The notes beneath the pieces were generated by a model, which saw only the letters and a program-made list of their open reading frames with translations, made no database searches and had not been told where the DNA came from. A program made the position numbers and the translations under genes. A stretch of DNA of 64,000 bases. Source: Pogonophryne albipinna. Its lineage: Eukaryota; Chordata; Actinopteri; Perciformes; Artedidraconidae. This document shows positions 1 through 11,833 of the stretch, in pieces. The stretch is from NCBI GenBank assembly GCA_028583405.1, contig CM053244.1:2465607-2529606 (forward strand). Reading direction: 5' to 3'. Numbering within the stretch: the first letter of the stretch is position 1; each line of letters begins with the position of its first letter.

Positions 1-1956
1 CAGAAGTGGGCCCAGAGTTGATCCTTGGGGTACACCCTTTTGTTGGATCAACAGGTCAGACTGTTTTCCATTAACAACCACACATTGCTTTCTACTGTGA
101 AGGTACGAGTTAAACCATAACACTGTATTATTAGAAAGGCCAATGCCGTGAAGTTTATCCAAGAGCAGATATCGATCAACGAAATCAAAGGCTTTTGTCA
201 AGTCAATAAAAATGGCACCTGTGAGTTCACCATCATCTGCAGCAGAGTACAAGTCATTCGTAAATGTAAGTAGGGCAGTTGTTGTGGAGTGATTAGGCCT
301 GAAACCAGATTGAACCGGAGATAAAATATTATAAGTATTGAGATAATGTGACAGTTGATAATAAATTATTTTCTCCAAAACTTTGGAAATAGAGCAGATT
401 ATAGAGATTGGTCTATAATTTGTATCAAGTAAATCACCACCTTTATGGAGTGGAATGATGCGTGCACATTTCCAAATAGTCGGCAACTCACAGGTGGACA
501 AAGACAGGTTGAACAAATCAGCAAGTGGGTACATGAGAATATGGGACGTTAATTTTAAGAACCTGTTTTCTATACCATCGAGTCCTGCACTGCCATCCAC
601 TTTTAATTCTGTGATAGCATTATGAACGTCGTGTGGTAGAATTTTCTTAAAAGAAAAAGAACTGTTGCAGTTACTATTAGAACTACCAGTCGTCAAATAG
701 GAGTCAGATAGTAGTGTGGAACATACATTAGCGAAATGCTGATTAAATATTTGGGCAATGGATAATGGGTCATGAATTATTGTATCAGCAGTTCTTATTT
801 TATTAATAGAATGTTTACCTGATTTATTTAAAATAGATTTAATTTTAGTCCAAAATTGCTTGGGATTCTTAAAGTCCGATGTGAGAGATTCTTTATAGTA
901 GTTGGATTTAGCATTTCGGGTTTTGGTTTTACTCAGATTTCGGAGATGCCTGTATACTTCCCAATCGGCTATAGTTCTTGAATGACGATATATCGACCAT
1001 GCTTTATCCCTTTCCCTAAAGAGACTGATGAGTTCAGAATTGATCCAAGGGAGATGTTGACCTTTGACCTTAACCGTTCTCACAGGTGCATGTTTGTTCA
1101 TGACATCAGTGAGCTCTTTATGCAGAAAATCCCAAGCATCTTGTACAAAAGGTATTAGTTGAAATCTGTCCCAATTAAGGGCAACAACATCATTAATAAA
1201 TAAATCAACATTCAATTTTTTATATTGTCTGATTTTGACTAGTTTTGGAGGTAGTTTAATTAATTTGATTTTCCATACGCAATAAACAATTGAATGATCG
1301 CTGAAGCAATCCGACATGACACCAGCTTTTAAGATTCTGTCAGGGTGTGACACCAGTATCCAGTCAAGCAGAGATTGGGTTCTAAGAGTGATACGAGTTG
1401 GCTCATTAATTAGCTGTTTAACATTTAGACTAATGAAAAGTTTTTTCTCTCTATCAGATGATTTATCCAACCAATTTTTGTTGAAATCACCAAGCAAGAT
1501 TATTTCATTTCCGCAGGAAATGGAGTTGATAGTGTCCATTATATAGTTAAAAGACTCTGCAGGTGAAGAAGGTGGCCTATAGATGCTACCAATAGTTAAG
1601 CATTTATTTTCATGAAAAATTATTTTAAGAAAAATGCATTCAAAATGTAGAGGCTCTATAGAAGTAGCAATTAGCTCAGTCACAAGGTCAGAGGAGACAT
1701 AAATAGCCACACCTCCACCCCTGCTGCATCTATCGGATCTGTAAAGCGAATCATTTGTGATTTGTAGTTCACTATCGGAAATGTTACTATTAAGCCAAGT
1801 TTCAGAGAGTGTGATGATTTTAGGTTTATGTAGAACAACCCATATCCGAAGTAAATAAATGTTGGGCAAGAGGCTCCTGATATTCAAATGAATTATTTTT
1901 ATACCCTTTAATTCATCCAGTCTGGAAATAATAGCAAATAATGTTCCTGTCACTTG
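1..1956 (-). CDS. LINE endonuclease-reverse transcriptase ORF, partial (Jockey group)
   Basis: Part of a non-LTR retrotransposon polyprotein that would nick target DNA and copy the element RNA into it. Reading leftward from 1956 the frame appears open to the window edge; it lacks an obvious ATG at its beginning. The first ~220 residues look like an APE-type endonuclease: IHLNIRSLLP, then LSETWLN, GGGVAIY, GSIYRPP, LLGDFN and SDHSIVY in the usual order. RT blocks follow: NYRPISIICSISKVLEK, SGFRPNHSTT, IFIDLTKAFDFVD and GVPQGSTLGPLL, the last at bases 1-45. The catalytic YADD block lies beyond the edge. I infer a CR1/L2/Rex1-like clade; exact clade is unsure. The 3' half is simply outside the window. 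Confidence 0.85.
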
Positions 1957-2581
1957 TTACGCATACATGCGATTCATGATTGTAAAGATTGCTAGATTCA
2001 ACCATTAATGTAAAACAGACATACAAAACATTCAAACACAAAAAGAAAAATACAGAAAAACACAAAACAACCTTTAAGAAGGCCCAGCAGCCCTGGACAC
2101 CAAATCCCAGAGCATTACCATGAATAAACTTAAACATAATAAATAATTACACAGAGCTCAGTCTGTATTACGAAGAGGATAAAGAAGTCATAGCTCAAAG
2201 AAATTCATCCGAACGAACACAAACATTATTTAACAATAACAGCCACTCGGGGCAGTATTGCAATAGTAGTGGGCTCTAACGTGCCAAAGAAGAAGAAGTG
2301 ACTTCAACGTCACTGTAAAATGTAAACAAACAACACAACTGAAAGAGCCAGGCGGGTGCCCACCTGTTATATTAAGTTATAATAAACACAAAAGAAAGTG
2401 TCAACAACATCTCAGCAGTCATGACACGTCACGTGAACAGGTCTCTGTTTTTAGAGAAGATGAGAAAAATAAAGAACAAGAGAAGAGACTAGAGGAAACC
2501 GAAGAGAAAGTCACTTAGCTGCACCATCGAAGTGGATCAACATGCTACCATTAGCAGCAGCCTCATCTCTGGGGATGTTCG
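1957..2581 (-). other. LINE leader / L1 inter-ORF tract, no gene
   Basis: No convincing coding frame. The right part follows the L1-type ORF1 stop and may be L1 inter-ORF DNA. The left part leads into the LINE frame that opens at 1956 and is probably its 5' leader. The junction between the two elements cannot be placed by eye. A 74-codon minus frame at 1913-2137 has no recognisable motif. Confidence 0.4.
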
Positions 2582-3327
2582 TCACCCAGGAGAGTTTGAG
2601 GTAGACATGAAGACTGCCTCCGCGTCTTTGTGGGTAGAGAAGCGTTGTTGTGTGCCATCAACAACAACGCAGAGGGTGCACGGGTAGACGAGAAAGTACT
2701 TCAAGTTGAGTTCACGGAGCTTGCGTTTGACTGGATCGAAGCTCCGGCGTCTTCTGGTAAGCTCGGGACTGAAATCGGGATAAATGCTGATGTGTTTCCC
2801 GTTGTAGTCCAGAGACTTTTTCTCCCTGGCAAGACGAAGGATTTTCACTTTGTCCTGGAAGTTCAGCAGCTCAATCATGATGGCCCGCGGGCTGGCACGG
2901 GAGTTTTGCCTGGCAGTCGGTGAGCGGTGTGCCCTCTCAATGATCGGCAGGGTAGGGAAGGCATCTGGCCCCAGGAGCTGCGGGATGAGCCGAGACATGA
3001 AGCCGATAATGTCACTGCCTTCAGCGGACTCCTGGATTCCTATGAAGCGAAGGTTAGAACGTCGGCTCCGGTTCTCCAAGTCATCAACTTTAGACATCAG
3101 GAAGGAGTTGTCTTTCTCGAGCTGCTTGACTCGAGTACATTGTCCTCATTAGCCCCGACACGCTGCTCTAACAAATTGACCTGGTCTCCCAGACTAGACA
3201 GGGAATTGTGTATCCTGCTCAAGCTACTTTGAAAGGGATCAATTTTTGAGTCAATGTGAGTCAGCATGTCTGTCTTGATTTGCTGAATGACGTCCCACAA
3301 AGTTTGCAGAGACATGTTTCCCTCCAT
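2582..3327 (-). pseudogene. L1-type ORF1 protein relic, frameshifted
   Basis: RNA-binding ORF1 protein of an L1 (Tx1-like) retrotransposon. It coats element RNA. The start chosen is the ATG at 3327 (MEGNMSLQTLWDVI). The first ~75 residues are a predicted coiled coil with regular leucines. The second part holds the conserved L1 ORF1 signature LENRSRRSNLRFIGI followed by the RRM-like core and a basic C-terminal region (YNGKHISIYPDFSPEL). The two halves lie in different frames. The frame slips near 3130, consistent with one lost base, because the coiled coil continues in the second frame (RVKQLEKDNSFL). No matching ORF2 lies downstream; another LINE family occupies that place. Confidence 0.8.
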
Positions 3328-3695
3328 AGTTGCAAATGCAAAAAATACAATAATCCAGAGACTGTAGTGAGCCACTTAGCAATGTTATTCAAATGATCAT
3401 GGGTTCAGATCATGTGGATCAATGATATGAGCATTAAAGAGCTAATTTTAACAGCAACAAACAGACGAGCTTGATATGCGCTTACTCACGCTGCGACCAT
3501 CTTGACCATGGGAGTTAGCAGCACATTCCCACACACAAAGCCTCCCTTCATTCTCTGGCTTCTGCCATTCCAGCCCCTCCTTCAGGTAGGCCTTACATCT
3601 CCCAAGCTGCTAATATTTCCCCCGGCTTAGGTAAAAACATACTCATTTCAGAATAAACGTGGATTTACGTAAAAAACAATTTGTTCAGGGTTCGG
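3328..3695. other. Probable 5' leader of the L1 relic plus unassigned DNA
   Basis: 3328 to about 3510 is the expected position of the L1 5' untranslated region on the minus strand; it contains ACCATCTTGACCATGG. From about 3510 to 3695 I see no gene, repeat or RNA signal. Confidence 0.3.
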
Positions 3696-3699
3696 GTGT

Positions 3700-4022
3700 T
3701 TTGTTTGATTTTAAACAAACAAAGTCTTGGCTTTCAGAATATGAAACTTTTATTTCCAAAATCACACGATAAATACATTTTTGAAGCTTGTAAAGGGACG
3801 AAGACAGGCACCTCTCACTCGCAATCTGCTCTTCCGCAGCGCCGCCCCCCCTCCCTCCGGCTGAAATTATGAATGTAAGAGTATAGTAATCATAGATAAC
3901 ACGGCAGGGTCCGTTACAGTTTGTTTTCATCTGATTTCAATTAAACAAAGTCTTGGCTTTCAGAATATTAAACTTGTTTCGGCAACTTCAGATGATAAAT
4001 ACAACTTTGAAGCTTGTCACGG
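3700..4022. repeat. Degenerate direct duplication, two copies
   Basis: The block starting near 3710 (AACAAAGTCTTGGCTTTCAG, then GATAAATACA and TTTGAAGCTTGT) recurs near 3941 with substitutions and small indels. The period is about 230 bp and each copy is about 90 bp. A GC-rich unrelated stretch separates them. Confidence 0.7.
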
Positions 4023-4109
4023 CATAATTACAAGCGGAGAACGGAGTAACTTAACGTCACAGCAGGCATAACAACAGCCGGTGTTTCTCGTGAGTGTTTT
4101 CCCCGGGAA

Positions 4110-4156
4110 ACAAACACAATACACACAAACACACACACACACGTATACACACACAC
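4110..4156. repeat. CA microsatellite
   Basis: Interrupted run of CA dinucleotides with a CGTATA break near 4142. Confidence 0.85.
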
Positions 4157-4332
4157 TCGCGAGCTTCCCCTCCAAACGAAAATATCTTCCCTCCGTAGTA
4201 TTTTGATCATTTGCTCCACTAATAATCAATCAGATCGATGGATTCCAGAGAAGAGGAAACTTTAAAGGCCTTTTTCTCAAAATGAGGACTCGGTGACAGT
4301 CATTATATAATGTGACATATTTCGCTTAATAT

Positions 4333-4975
4333 TTGGAGTACAAAAACAATCCTGATATCATTAGAAAGCTAGGAATCTCCTCTTTCCAACAGTGTATACA
4401 ACTCAAAATGTGTCTTCGGGTCAATGTGACTGATTTCGATGGAGCAGGTCACATATGCTCTGTCTACCCGGAAAGAAGGCAAGAATTAGATGCCTATCTG
4501 GCTCTGATAGGTGACCTTTTCCTAAAATCCGAAAAAAAAATGTCTACTCCTACCACAAGAGCTTCTCAAGTAAAGCAGCGCTCCATATAGCACACTCCAA
4601 AATCCACCTGGACTGGTGGACACCGAGCTGCTCGTCATGTCTACAGGCGGCCACCAAGTCGTCTCGTGCAACAGCTGCGGGGCTCAGGGCCACCTCTCCC
4701 ACTTCTGCCCTTTAGTGCCTCTCTCCGCTTTCAGAGCCCCCCCCCCCGCTTTCCAAACTTCAAACGACATACAAGGCAGTAAGGCGCAGCGCTGGGAAGA
4801 TAAGCAGATTTGCAATATTTTTTATGAAAACGTCTGCACTTAACCTGCCTGTGCTTTTCTTCACATCTGCAGCTTCTGCAAAGATTCTCACCCGAGGTCC
4901 GTATGCCCCAGGCGCAGCAGCCGTCCCAAGATCACTGCCCCGCTTCGGAAACCACATGGCGGTAAAATCTTTTGA
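4333..4975 (+). pseudogene. DIRS-like retrotransposon Gag relic
   Basis: Remnant of a capsid-like ORF1 of the DIRS group (tyrosine-recombinase retrotransposons). The order of blocks matches what I know of this family: GAGHICSVYPERRQELDAY at about 4450-4500, then YSYHKSFSSKAALHIAHSKI about 40 bases on in another frame, then VVDTELLVMSTGGH, a zinc knuckle CNSCGAQGHLSHFC (CX2CX4HX4C) near 4659-4700, and after the stop near 4841 a CX3H/CX2C-rich tail (ACAFLHICSFCKDSHPRSVC). Several frameshifts and a TAA break the frame, so this is dead. The recombinase and RT parts are not found nearby. An alternative reading as another gag with one knuckle is possible, but the block order argues for DIRS. Confidence 0.65.
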
Positions 4976-5292
4976 ACATCCACCCCTCCACTCTAATTAA
5001 CATCACACGCTTAGCAGCGTCTTATCTACTCAACCGGATCCCGTGCTTGTAGAATTATCTCCCCTCAGGGTTTTCCCAAGGCTTAGGTAGGGGTCCTCCC
5101 TTCTCCCACTGTGATTTCCGTTGCATTCGGGGGAATCTCGCAGGGTAAGCGAGTCGCAGTCCCGGGCCCACTCACTTACAGTACTTACTCTTCCCTGCAC
5201 GAGATAATCCGCCATAGCGGCAAACTCAGATTTCCAATATTCCAATAGAGCTGCATGGTGTGCATGGTGAAATTAGTGTGCGTTAAACATGC
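4976..5292. other. Unassigned DNA, possibly rest of the DIRS-like element
   Basis: A 71-codon minus frame at 5030-5245 has no motif I recognise. No terminal repeats were seen. Confidence 0.2.
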
Positions 5293-5970
5293 TGTAAAGT
5301 TCTACTATTTCTCGCATTGCTGTAGGACTGCTTAAGAGCAGAGGTAATGTTGTCTTCGTTATTATTGATATTAAAGTAACTTACATGTATTACTTGTATT
5401 AGCCAACTATAAACAACTATATCTTAGACATATCTTAAAAATGCCAAGGGTGTGTGGAGTTGTGTGTATTGAACTGATGGGGGAGGGGGCCGGAGAGAGG
5501 GAAGTCTATGCAGAAAATGTGTGTGTATGCAGTGTATCACAGGAATGTGAGACAACGGACACCAGATGTGTTTGTTTTGCCTCAAACTGAAGAGACTCTT
5601 GTTTCCGGGCTGCCTCCTGGCTGGCTCGCGCTGATTCGCTGTGACAGGCTATCGTTTTTATATCTCCCAATAGATGGGCCCAATGGGAGGAGCATCAGAC
5701 ACAACTCCTCCCCGTTGTTCTTACGTGTATCCTGTTGTGTGCTTTGTCCGGCCTCTTTTTTCCTCCTGCTGCCAAGATAATAAGATCTAACAGCACTCGG
5801 ACCAGAGCAGGGGTACCCCTTTTAACTTGTATTGTTGTTCTTTTACCATTAAAACAGATTATTGTTTAACCTTTATCCTGGTGCTTTGAATTCCTTCTTT
5901 TATAATTTGACTAGCTCATCAAAGGACGCGCGGAGCCGAGGTGGGTTTCAGACCACTCATTGCTCCAACA
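5293..5970 (+). mobile_element. Probable solo LTR related to the retrovirus-like element
   Basis: The last ~130 bases (5840-5970) match, with substitutions, the 3' part of the minus-strand LTR of the large elements at 17.7 and 50.5 kb: ACCATTAAAACAGATTATTG, then a GCTCATCAAAGGACGCGC-like block, then an end in CCAACA. It begins TGTAAAG, close to the TAAAGC start of that LTR. A TATA-like TTTTTATATC lies near 5654, after a GC-rich tract. No internal region or second LTR adjoins. No clean target duplication was found, so the left boundary is inferred from length and sequence. Confidence 0.55.
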
Positions 5971-7059
5971 GTGTTAAATAGCATATCAGCACGTATATCA
6001 TTTATCATGATCCTATCTGAATCCTAATTGCATCACTCATTCTAAAATCTCGGGCATGTTTACTCTCGCACGTCATATCGTGTCACACGTTTTTATTTCA
6101 AGTCATGGTCCCATGTCACCCATGAGCATTTAATGTTTCGACCGGAAGGGTCTCAGGCTCGTGTGAGCCAGGATGGGATCATCCACGCATCTTTATTTCA
6201 TGTTTGACCGGAAGGGTCTCAGGCTCGTGCGAGCCAGGTTGTGACCATCCATGCAGTATCGCACGCACTGCATTCTCATGATAAGTCGCATTTCACGCAC
6301 TTACAGCCCGTTTTTATAATTCATGTGTCTCGTTTGGCTTTAAACGACCTTAAGGTCCGCTCCCTAATAGCAACTCCACTCTGTAATTATATGCTATTCA
6401 ATAACATGTCTTCTCCATCCCTGTATAATTCCCTCATTATATCCATAGATCACCGCAGCAGCTCGTAAGGTAAGAAACCTGGTACATCTCATTTCATTAT
6501 ACTTCTTCTCTTTTGGGGGTTTCATCGGATCGGTTTCCCCCTCCCGAATGATACTCCTGCACAACGGGGCCTAATCACCAAAACTCCATTACATTCATTC
6601 GTGTATTCCTGGCAATAAATATGTATTCTTACATCAAAAACGTCTCTCCTGATTGAGATGAAGCTCAGCGCAAGTTCAACCAGAAATACCTTCTTTACTC
6701 ATTCATTTATTATGCTATGTTACTACACTCTAAACCCGGATTTTATTGAAATTAAACTTTTAAGCTGTCATTAATAATGCTGTTCATGTTTTGTAAAAAG
6801 ACTGTGTCATTACTAAAGCAAATTAGTTGTTTACACTATTTAGCTGAAATGTGCATTGCAATAATCCTGTTAAGCAGAGATAAATCAGTGTGTTAAGTTT
6901 CTGCAAGAGAGGGGAGGGGCGTGGAGCCCCTCCACACATTGACCATGAGTGCTGGCACTGCAAGCAGTCAGAGGTGAAGACTGAGGAGCCCGCTAATTGT
7001 TGCTGCTATATGTCTGGTCCGACCGAATTTTAAAAATAAGTTTACGTGGAATGGTGAGT
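5971..7059. other. Unassigned DNA apart from the 65-bp tandem repeat
   Basis: Only short unrelated reading frames (for example 6241-6468). I see no RNA gene, TIR or coding motif. Confidence 0.3.
6134..6262. repeat. Tandem duplication, about 65-bp unit
   Basis: GACCGGAAGGGTCTCAGGCT occurs at about 6139 and again at about 6205, each followed by CGTG(T/C)GAGCCAGG and then (T/A)CCATCCA(T/C)GCA-like sequence. Confidence 0.8.
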
Positions 7060-7317
7060 TTGAAAACATCTATATCTATCTGTAGATATCTTTCTGTCAA
7101 AAATGTATTTGCTAAAAGACCTGCTCACAACAAGTTAGCTTAGCGCTAAAGCTGCACGTGGTTTAGCTTACAGGTCTGTTCATATGGTAACAAAAACGAT
7201 TTAAAATGGCATGTCATTAAGGGGATATTAGCAGAGGTTAGCTAACACTTAACGTCTGTTCATATGGTAAAAAAACGATTTAAAATGGTTTTTCATAAGG
7301 TTGCATATGAGTGATTT
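7060..7317 (+). repeat. First unit of a ~430-bp tandem repeat, split by the L1
   Basis: The sequence from TATCTATCTGTAGATATC (7066) to CATATGAGTGATTT (7317) recurs almost unchanged at 30,385-30,630. The unit continues on the far side of the L1 at 30,210. Subtracting the L1 insertion gives a period of about 427 bp. The second unit is uninterrupted and so shows the empty L1 target. Confidence 0.85.
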
Positions 7318-7521
7318 TTTTTTTTTATCAAATGTTTTTATTCACACAGTAAATTACAAAGTACAATCACAACACAAATTACAAAAAATACAGAAAAACA
7401 AACAATAACAACAATCTGACAAGAGGACAAAACTAATAAAAAAATATTTAAAAAAACTCCCACCCCAATCCCAGGACCTCTCAGGACCAATGACTGCAAA
7501 CAAATACATCGGTTAAGATAG

Positions 7522-8090
7522 CTAGATCCGTTCCTTCAATTTTTCAGCTGTCGACTCACATAAACCAATATTGGACTCCTTAACTCCAATCACGCGTGCA
7601 GTAGACAGTTCCATGTAGACTACGTCAAGAAACATTAGTAACCAGCAGGTCACTGAGAGCTTGTCGGGTTGTTTCCACCTCATAGCAACCAATTTCTTGG
7701 CAGCCGTAAGGCCAGCATAGAGAGGTCTTTTCTGGTACCCAGTAGCCGGCAGCTGGGATAAGTCATTTAAAAGAAAAACAGACACAGATACAGGTACAGT
7801 CAAAGAAAATATGTCGGACAACTTAGAGGAGACCCCGTTCCAAAAGCGAGCAACAGGCAGGCATTCCCAGAACATATGGAGAAATGTACCAGGAGCCCCC
7901 ATGGAGCACAGGGTACACCGAGCATCTGCCAGAAGACCCATCATATGCAGCCGTCTGGGTGTCAGGTAAATTCTATGCGCATAGTTCAGGTGGATTTGTT
8001 GGTGGTCGGGATTGCGAGACGCCTGACGAATGTTAGCCCAGACTGAATCCCAGTTAAAATCAGGTCTCAATTCTGGGACATCCTTCCTCC
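7522..8090 (-). pseudogene. L1 ORF2 C-terminal segment
   Basis: Last part of the L1 ORF2 protein, after the RT domain. The frame enters from the hAT boundary at 8090 with KDVPELRPDFNWDSVWANI and runs to the stop at 7522. It includes the cysteine pair ARCTLCSMGAPGTFLHMFW, which fits the CX2C...H zinc-knuckle-like motif near the ORF2 C-terminus of Tx1-like L1s. The residues further upstream in the same open frame are translated hAT terminal DNA and do not belong to the gene. About 200 bases of 3' untranslated DNA with a T run follow to 7318. Confidence 0.8.
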
Positions 8091-8555
8091 CAGGGGCGGA
8101 TCTAGAAAAATAGTCATGGGGTGGCAATAGGGTGGCAGGAGATTTTGAGGGGTGGCAGAAGTATGCTGATTTAATCGCAGTCATATCAATCAATGTTAAC
8201 AATCAATGTTAGACCCCCACAAAGAGGTTAAGGATGGCAGCTTCCTCATACGTTGCACTCGGAGAGAAATAGTTGAGACAGAGACGATGAACTGTTAAGC
8301 CCTTAGGCATGGTTTATTTTACTATGCACTGCAGGTGCATCCTTTCGCTCAGCCGAGCTAACTTAGAATAACAACACATATTGCCTCACAGTGGTACAAT
8401 AATAACATGACATCCCTTTGTGAGCTTGAGTACAGAATATATATATATATATTTAACAACTGAGGACAAATGTACACATTTCCCTTAACACAAGTGTATC
8501 ACGTTAACAGTTTTCTATGCTCATCGAGTCATTCGTAAGCAGAGCATCAAGTTGG

Positions 8556-10746
8556 CTATAACAGCTGAATGCGGCGATTTCCATGTTGTTCAGCAAAACG
8601 CCTCACAAACTTATTGCGATCCAAAGCTTTACTGCGTTTGGATTCAATGCTGAGTACAGCCAAACTTGACAGTCTCTTTTCTGTCATTGTAGACCACAAA
8701 TAACTCTTAATGATCCTAAGAGTTGAAAAACTTCTTTCACAGGATGCACTGCTCACCGGTAAAACTACTGCTATTTTACACAATCTGGACAACTCGTAAA
8801 AAACATCCTGGTATGGGTCCAAAAATTTAGCAAACTCCATCAGAGTGGTAGGACTCCCCTTTTCCTTCTTCTTTCTTTCTAGTACTCTCCTCGTCTGATG
8901 TAATTCGTGTTTAAGATCCTCAATATTAGAATCATAGGCATTAGCCAATAAAAGAACAGCCTCCTCACTCATAAAAGTAGCACTTGATGGATTTAGTGCC
9001 TGGACACCTTGCATTATGTTTCAATTTTTTGCGAGAAAAGCGTCTTTCTATTTCTCCAATCATGTTATCCATAACTGGATAGTACACATTGACGCAAAAA
9101 GAGTGTTTGCCACCTGGAACTACATGCTGTCCCAAAGTGGAAGGGATGACACTATCTTGAAGGGTCCTTGTTGTCTGTCTTGACCTCTTTGGCTTTCGCT
9201 GAGTTGTTTCAATGCTACTTCTTTCACACAAAACAAGTGCTTCCCTCCACACTTCATCAAAGGAGGCTTCACTGCGATATTGTACCAGTGTCTCTTTAAG
9301 TGCTTCAACTAGTTCCACGGCCTTAGCCAAGTCCAATGTTTTAGACTGGAGCATATCTGACAACAATTTAGAGTCACTCAAGACCTTTCGGAACAGTACA
9401 AGGCATCCAACAAAATTCAAATCAATCTGAACCAATATCCCCCTGGCTTCAACAGCTCTATGTGGATGGTTCTCAGAGGAAATCTCTTCAAGCAGCTGTA
9501 CTATTGCAGGTAACCTATCCATAACATTGCGACATGCTACATGTCTGCAGGCCCAACGTGTATCACTAAGCCTTTGGAGTTCCCTTGGTGCACCGTCAAA
9601 CATCTCCCGCTGCACTTCCAGCCATTTGTTGTGTACATAAAACCCAGATATGAACACATACAATCGTTCCATCAATGAGAAGAAGTTTCCCGCATCTGTT
9701 ACACTTTTGACAGAGTCTACTATGACTAAGTTTAGGCAGTGTGCACTGTAATGCACATAGAAAGCATTTTTGGCTACTTCTTTTATTTTCGCTTGAACAC
9801 CAGCATGTGCCCCGCTCATCACTGCAGCGCCATCGTAGCCCTGACCGACAAGGTTTTCTTTATACTCCAGCCCATGTTTTTCAAGAAAACAAATAATCTT
9901 ACCACTTAACGCAGCAGCATCCAGGCATTCTGCCACATCAAACTCCAGAAAGCTCTCGTGAACAACACCATTGTAATAGTATCTCAGAACAAATTAAATT
10001 TGCTATTTTTTCTGAAGATCTTTAGTTTCGTCTACAATAACTGCAAACTGCCTGCTCTTTTTAACCTCTTGAATTATTTCTTCCTTAACCATTGCAGCCA
10101 AACATTCCAGTATCTCGTTTTGGATAGTTTTACTGGTGTATGTTGCATTTTTAGCTTGCTTTTCAAGTCTTTTTTTAATCATAGGATCATGGTTTCCCAG
10201 CAAATCTAACATAGCTAAAAAAACACCTTTTTTTTCTGAGTCAGGATTCTCCCTGTGACCCCGCTGGGCTGTGTTTTCTGTGGCAGTTAGAATCAGAATC
10301 TCAGCTAGTGTTTTAATGTAGTTTTGATTTCCAATCACCCGTTTCTTATTTTGCTCATCCATTATTCCCATCATCGAGGTATTTCTGTCACTCATTTTCT
10401 TGTTTTCTCCCCATGCAAACATTGCATTTACATGGCTTTCAGATCGGGCATGAGAACAGAAACCACTGTCTTTCATTGTGGCCTTTTTCCAGTTACGATA
10501 CCCGTCAATTGAGGTGAAAACGGTCTTGGGGGCATCAGGTAAAGAGAAATGTCTACAGGGGAAACAATACGCTGAATCATTGGACTGTGAGTACTCAAAC
10601 CATGAATGAGTTTTGTACCAGTCCGTTCTGAAGCTTCTTCTGGCTCCTCCCTGAAGGGTCTTGGGGAAACTCTCCCGTGTCGGCTGAGCTGGCTCCTCAC
10701 ACCTGGACTTGGATATGTCTAGAAAATGGGAGTAAAACATATTCAA
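8556..10746 (-). pseudogene. hAT transposase (TTF finger, DUF4371-like core, dimerisation domain)
   Basis: Transposase of hAT-A, related to ZMYM1-like hAT proteins. From the N-terminal side: a TTF-type zinc-finger region (RTDWYKTHSWFEYS, AYCFPCRHF) at about 10,660-10,540; an RNase-H-like core with FAVIVDETKD at about 10,050-10,010 and VGQGYDGAAVMSG at about 9860-9820; HYSAHCLNLVIVDS at about 9755-9715; and the C-terminal dimerisation block SCERSFSTLRIIKSYL at about 8755-8700. Two in-frame stops sit at about 9995-10,005, just after the first catalytic aspartate. A frameshift near 9015 joins the last segment. It is therefore dead. The first coding exon is separate at 11,106-11,501. Confidence 0.88.
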
Positions 10747-11105
10747 ACTGGAATAGAGCTTAACTGATTACACATTATAATCAACTAATTATAACACAGT
10801 TTGGAGCTGTCATTTATTCAATATGTGTTTAACCTACTGGCTGTGTTAATGCGTGCAGCACAACATTTTGGCCTGGGTGTGTATTGTTTTGGGTAATTTT
10901 TGAATTTCAACCTCAGCTGCTATAATAGGTCTAAAATACATTGTACACAAAATACTCACAATCTACCCTTTTCCTCATACTCAAAACTATCTAAGGAAAG
11001 CAAACATAATTTTTTTGAATTAATAATATATTTATTAGACTGAGGCTAGCCCTGTCTATTAAATAAAATGTTTTGCAAAATGTCCTTTTGTGTGATTTTT
11101 GCATC

Positions 11106-11501
11106 TTATTCAGATGCATTATACTTTGTATTAACAATTTTCATACCATGTGGACCAACTCGACTGGCCGTTGGTTGCAAGGGCTTAGGAATATTCCTTT
11201 CCCCCTCACTGTCTGAGCTCTGCATGCCGTCTTGTTGTCTCTCGCTCTCCCCCTCTTGCACCTTGTCTATGTGATGCTCTCCCTCTTCCGTCTCTTCTTC
11301 TATGTTGTGTTCTCCTTCCTCCTCCTGTCCCTGTTCATCTTTGCCTTCTATCTCATCACTGACACTTTCCTGTTGCTGTTCTTCATCTCCTTCCACCTCC
11401 TCATGTCCCTGGTCATTTACCTTGTCACTTCCCTGTTGCTCAGCCTCACTTTCTATCCTCTTTGGTGAGAAAAAACTTGCAATGCCACGTTTCCTCTTCA
11501 T
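11106..11501 (-). CDS. hAT-A transposase, acidic N-terminal exon
   Basis: Starts at the ATG at 11,501 with MKRKRGIASFFSPKR, a basic start motif common in this hAT group. A long glutamate/glutamine-rich stretch follows (about residues 20-100). The frame stops at 11,106. The ~360 bases to the next coding block at 10,746 have no frame and probably hold an intron. Base composition is strongly skewed; the opposite strand reads as false hydrophobic frames. A broken partial copy of this exon's 3' end recurs at 31,583-31,714. Confidence 0.65.
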   Translation of the reverse strand: MKRKRGIASFFSPKRIESEAEQQGSDKVNDQGHEEVEGDEEQQQESVSDEIEGKDEQGQEEEGEHNIEEETEEGEHHIDKVQEGESERQQDGMQSSDSEGERNIPKPLQPTASRVGPHGMKIVNTKYNASE

Positions 11502-11833
11502 TTCTATAAGATTCAAAGTCCATTTATTACGTTGTTTTCTTTTATATTACCAGTAATCATTATTAATAATGGTGTTCAAATTAAAATGCTGTTTGAGCAA
11601 ATGCTTGTTGTTTTCCCACTTACTGTGTGCTTCAAACTCCAGCTTGTGGCCCAATCTTTGCTTGCAATCCAAACAGATTCCTGAAATAAGATTCAAAGTT
11701 ATTATTGAAGAGCAGAATCATTTAGCCTTGATCAGGTCGTACATCTTGCTAAATGATTGACAATATAAAAATATTTCATGCATGACATTTTTTTAAACAA
11801 AAACCTAGCTAACGTTCCACACACACTGTACAG
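11502..11833. other. hAT-A 5' non-coding region
   Basis: Between the first transposase exon and the nested hAT-B. No gene or repeat seen. A 63-codon plus frame has no motif. The last 8 bases are the hAT-B target duplication. Confidence 0.4.

Noticed and set aside
2630..3232. Three plus-strand frames of about 100 codons
   Set aside because: They are antisense shadows of the L1-type ORF1.
5508..5780. 90-codon plus-strand frame
   Set aside because: It lies within the probable solo LTR and has no motif.
11068..11556. Hydrophobic plus-strand frames resembling membrane proteins
   Set aside because: They are the complement of the glutamate-rich hAT exon; leucine and serine runs arise from the skewed composition.
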